From: Kouleothrix aurantiaca
GTDB taxonomy: Bacteria; Chloroflexota; Chloroflexia; Chloroflexales; Roseiflexaceae
DNA length: 7,838 bases
NCBI GenBank assembly: GCA_001399705.1
Contig: LJCR01000083.1
Location: 1-7,838, forward strand
Reading direction: 5' to 3'
Part shown: positions 5,215-7,838 of the stretch, piece by piece
Layout: each line of letters opens with the position of its first letter
Numbering within the stretch: position 1 is the stretch's first letter
Notes under the pieces: model-generated
What the model was told of the DNA's origin: nothing
Seen by the model: only the letters and a program-made list of their open reading frames with translations
Databases searched by the model: none
Translations under genes and position numbers: made by a program

Positions 5215-7838
5215 TTATTCATCCTCCACCTCCACCACCTGCTTCCCCCGTCCCTTCTTCGCCCCCGCTAGTGACACAACGTACAGCGACTCCAGGTCGT
5301 GGGCGATCGCCAGCGACTTGTCGGTCTTGCACTTCGTGCGCACACGATCAGGCCAGATGCTGTAGCTCAGGTGCGCCCAGTCGTACTCGCCAGCCTCCAG
5401 CTTTTCCCAGGTTTCCTTGAGGCGCTTCTGCCAGGGCTTGTGCGCGAATAGCTTCCACAGTGGCGCGGCGGTGATCTGCACACCGTCGTTGAGGTTCGGC
5501 TTCCAGAACGCCGCCACGCGCAGCAGCTCGGCGCGGAAATCCTGGAGTTCCTGCTCCAAATCGGTCAGCCGCTCCAGATCCTTCTCATCCTTGCCCGTGC
5601 GCCCGCTCTTGCGCCGCAGCCCTGCCGCCTGATCGCTCACCTGCGCCAGCTTTGGCTCGACGAAGTCGTTGACGCAAGAGTACAGCGTCTGGTCGCTGAG
5701 GCGGTGATAGTACAGCCAGAGCGTGTAGTCGCCCGACCGCGTAGAGAGCGGCCAGTAGATCGGTGCCTGGCGACGGCTCTTGGAGTAGCGTTGGAGGTGG
5801 TCGGCGAAAAACAGCGCCGGCTTGCTGATATAGTCACGCAGCGCACGAACCCCTAGAATCTCGCAGGCCTCCTGCTCGATCGCTTCGGCCCGCCCGCCCC
5901 AGATCACCTGTATCGCCTCCCGGACGCGGCCCGCGATGTCCTCGTCGTGGCCCTCATCGTCCACCAGGATGCCGGGCCAGGTGATGCGCAGCGGGTACGA
6001 CGCCGGCACGCTGGTGTGCGTAGCCGGCAGCCCCTGAGCGTTCTGGAGCATTCCCGGCGGGCAGACTGGCAGCGGCGCGAATGGGTCGGGCAGCTCCGGT
6101 ATGGTGCGCTCGCCAGTGGCATAGCGGATATCCCAGCGACCCAAGACACAGCCAACAAAATATGACAGTGTACTCGACGCAAAAAGATTGTCGCTCAGCG
6201 GTGCTTCATAAATAAGTTCTGCCCAATTCGGTATCTTTGCGGCTACATAATCAGTGTCACCTAGAATATGGGCAACAAGTTGTGAGTTTTGCTCCAATAG
6301 TCGTTCAGCATCATTAACAAGGTTTATTATTTCAGATTCTGTATATGCAAATGTTTCCTTCTGACCTTCCAATAACAGGGAGGTCAATGGAACACAAAAC
6401 AACATCGATGTTTCGCTAGTCCTATCTATTCTTTGTAAATTATTCACGATAATCTCGGAGTTTTTTGAAACATTCTCGTCAGTGATAGGCATAGCAAGAG
6501 CCATCTTATTGAAATAGCTATGTGCTTTATGCTGTCCAGCGAGTAGATTCATAAGATATTGGCAAGATCCTGAATTAATAAAGCCCATAACTTGATAGAC
6601 ATAACGCATTTGTTGCGGAAACACTGCCATGCCTTCATTGGAAAATATCTGTCCTTGAGGCATAGGGTAGCAGTAAATATAATCAGTTCTCTTGCCATAG
6701 GATAGCCCGGGGCGCCAATATTCTTCCAATCCAGTTATACGACTGCTTGGAACCGACTTGATATGACTCCAATTTGAGCGGTACTGAAGTACCCATATCG
6801 TAGGATAATAGTAAGGTGCGAAGGAGCCGCCGTTTTGAAAATAATTCCACCCCTTTTTGCTACCTCTTTCTGCCTCGGGTACTTCCCACATCAATCTTAC
6901 AAACTGCTCAACTTTGCCAGCTTTCATCCCACTTACAGCTGTCGCGAAATTCTCCGTGATGTTCTTTCCTTGCTTACGAGCAGCTTCTTGCCATACTGGG
7001 AGTTCATATGAAAGTACTGCATTCGGCAAATCTAGGAAGTACTCATGTTCGCGTGCTATCCAACTGTTGCCCGAAGACATACTACATGCCTGCAATAGGG
7101 CATTTGGGCGTTGATCGGCGAGATTCATTAAATTAATAATATCGATATGCTGAACCTGTGGTTCAAATATTTGGAGATTGACCTCGACATTAGCATCAAG
7201 AATACCCCATCCCAAGTCAACCAGCGTCGCTAATCTTTGTAACTGTAGATGCCAATTACGACGGAAGTCTTCATAACTAGTTTTTAGCATATAGGCGCGA
7301 TCAGTGATTGCACCTACGTAGTTAGCGAAATTTAACGTTCGAGAAATGAAGCAGCAGAATAGATTGAAATTCCAGTCAGGATAATTTTGCTGCAAGTAAC
7401 CTTGAGTTCTTTCCGAAGTCTCGCCAAACGGCGGATTCATCAGCACGACATCATAGCGCTTGCGACACAGATCGATGAATGCGAAGCCGCGTGCGGCGTC
7501 GTCGGCGAACAGGCGGCGGCGGTAGGCACCATCACCCTCGGCGAATGCCGCGTAATCCTTCAGCGCGGCGTCGATGCGCTCCTCGGCGCGCGTCCAGAAG
7601 GTCGCGTCGGTGATGCCGGAGGCATCCAGATCGAGCGCCCGCTGTGTGATGCGCTCGGCCCTGTCGGCCAAGAAGGTGCTCTGCGCCAGCTTCGGCCCGG
7701 CGCGCCACTGGCGCTTGGCTTCGGCGACGATGGTGGTGATCTCGTCTTCGATCTTCAGCAACGACCCTGCTTCGCCCGCCAGCGTCATGGCATCGAAGAC
7801 CTTGTGCAGCATCCAGGCGACCACTGTGTCCTCGGCGT
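5215..7838 (-). CDS. pglX: BREX adenine-specific DNA methyltransferase PglX, 5' end beyond the window
   Basis: The frame is open through base 7838, so the N terminus, including the expected SAM-binding motif I, lies outside; residue numbers here count from an internal GTG at 7824-7822, which is not the likely start. Motif IV of N6-adenine methyltransferases is clear: YDVVLMNPPFGE (124-135). Conserved C-terminal features I associate with BREX PglX follow: GRWDIRYATG (562-571), ISKPALFFADHLQRYSKSRR (666-685), a charged probable coiled coil (about 738-770), NDGVQITAAPLW (779-790) and DWAHLSYSIWPDRV (815-828). PglX methylates the non-palindromic BREX site on host DNA and is required for defence. 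The roughly 875 codons seen plus the missing N terminus would fit the usual size near 1,200 residues. The middle (about 134-558) is encoded by much AT-richer DNA than both ends. The tail is KKGRGK followed by acidic residues. A type IIG-like restriction-methylation enzyme is the alternative, made unlikely by pglZ and brxL downstream. Confidence 0.9.
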   Translation of the reverse strand, partial: AEDTVVAWMLHKVFDAMTLAGEAGSLLKIEDEITTIVAEAKRQWRAGPKLAQSTFLADRAERITQRALDLDASGITDATFWTRAEERIDAALKDYAAFAEGDGAYRRRLFADDAARGFAFIDLCRKRYDVVLMNPPFGETSERTQGYLQQNYPDWNFNLFCCFISRTLNFANYVGAITDRAYMLKTSYEDFRRNWHLQLQRLATLVDLGWGILDANVEVNLQIFEPQVQHIDIINLMNLADQRPNALLQACSMSSGNSWIAREHEYFLDLPNAVLSYELPVWQEAARKQGKNITENFATAVSGMKAGKVEQFVRLMWEVPEAERGSKKGWNYFQNGGSFAPYYYPTIWVLQYRSNWSHIKSVPSSRITGLEEYWRPGLSYGKRTDYIYCYPMPQGQIFSNEGMAVFPQQMRYVYQVMGFINSGSCQYLMNLLAGQHKAHSYFNKMALAMPITDENVSKNSEIIVNNLQRIDRTSETSMLFCVPLTSLLLEGQKETFAYTESEIINLVNDAERLLEQNSQLVAHILGDTDYVAAKIPNWAELIYEAPLSDNLFASSTLSYFVGCVLGRWDIRYATGERTIPELPDPFAPLPVCPPGMLQNAQGLPATHTSVPASYPLRITWPGILVDDEGHDEDIAGRVREAIQVIWGGRAEAIEQEACEILGVRALRDYISKPALFFADHLQRYSKSRRQAPIYWPLSTRSGDYTLWLYYHRLSDQTLYSCVNDFVEPKLAQVSDQAAGLRRKSGRTGKDEKDLERLTDLEQELQDFRAELLRVAAFWKPNLNDGVQITAAPLWKLFAHKPWQKRLKETWEKLEAGEYDWAHLSYSIWPDRVRTKCKTDKSLAIAHDLESLYVVSLAGAKKGRGKQVVEVEDE
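6150..7430 (-). other. AT-rich mosaic segment inside pglX, likely exchanged specificity region
   Basis: Base composition changes sharply inside one uninterrupted reading frame. Line 6301-6360 is 30% G+C and 7141-7200 is 40%, while 7561-7620 (nearer the gene start) is 73% and 5461-5520 (nearer its end) is 68%. One boundary falls just after motif IV NPPFGE, the other just before GRWDIRYATG. The segment covers the part of the protein expected to hold target recognition. I infer recombination of a divergent allele; boundaries are by eye, to within about 30 bases. Confidence 0.6.

Noticed and set aside
6150..7430. Insertion sequence or separate gene inside pglX
   Set aside because: The AT-rich segment keeps the pglX frame throughout, has no terminal inverted repeats or target duplication that I can see, and encodes sequence continuous with a methyltransferase.

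Overview
The window is the 3' two-thirds of a BREX phage-defence operon, almost certainly of the type 1 arrangement, read entirely on the minus strand. In transcription order (high to low coordinates) it holds pglX (5' end cut off by the window edge), a DUF3800-family gene, pglZ, a gene I do not recognise, and the first 151 codons of brxL (3' end cut off). The brxA, brxB and brxC genes expected upstream of pglX would lie beyond position 7838. The host is a bacterium with a fairly GC-rich genome: sampled 60-base lines in the pglX ends and in pglZ run near 68-77% GC. The sequence alone does not let me name a phylum.

Core layout: pglX (5215-7838, adenine methyltransferase, motif IV NPPF) marks self DNA. 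PglZ (1677-4199, alkaline-phosphatase-like fold) is a core protein essential to BREX. BrxL (1-453, N-terminal domain only) is the AAA+/Lon-like effector. Two extra genes break the usual pglX-pglZ-brxL order. One is a 260-residue DUF3800 protein (4397-5179) between pglX and pglZ. The other is a 379-residue unknown protein with an internally duplicated GWWQE-containing module (495-1634) between pglZ and brxL. Gaps are 35, 197, 42 and 41 bases; all but the 197-base gap look like ordinary operon spacing.

The most interesting part is that 197-base gap. It carries a compact transcription unit on the opposite (+) strand. A near-consensus sigma70-type promoter (TTGACG, 17-base spacer, TATCAT; 4306-4334) would start a transcript of about 57 nt (about 4341-4397). 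That transcript can fold into three consecutive short hairpins, two of them closed by UNCG tetraloops, and ends in six T residues. The T run touches the stop codon of the convergent DUF3800 gene. DUF3800 proteins have an RNase-H-like set of acidic motifs, and comparative genomics has repeatedly found structured RNAs next to DUF3800 genes. I therefore read the pair as a possible RNA-protein module (small RNA plus predicted nuclease) nested in the BREX operon. The same RNA is fully antisense to the BREX mRNA just upstream of pglZ.

Second, pglX is mosaic: its two ends are GC-rich, but about 1.3 kb in the middle (about 6150-7430), beginning right after motif IV, is AT-rich. This fits exchange of the specificity-determining region by recombination. 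The DUF3800 gene is also AT-richer than its neighbours, consistent with separate acquisition. I saw no tRNA, rRNA, CRISPR array, insertion sequence or origin.
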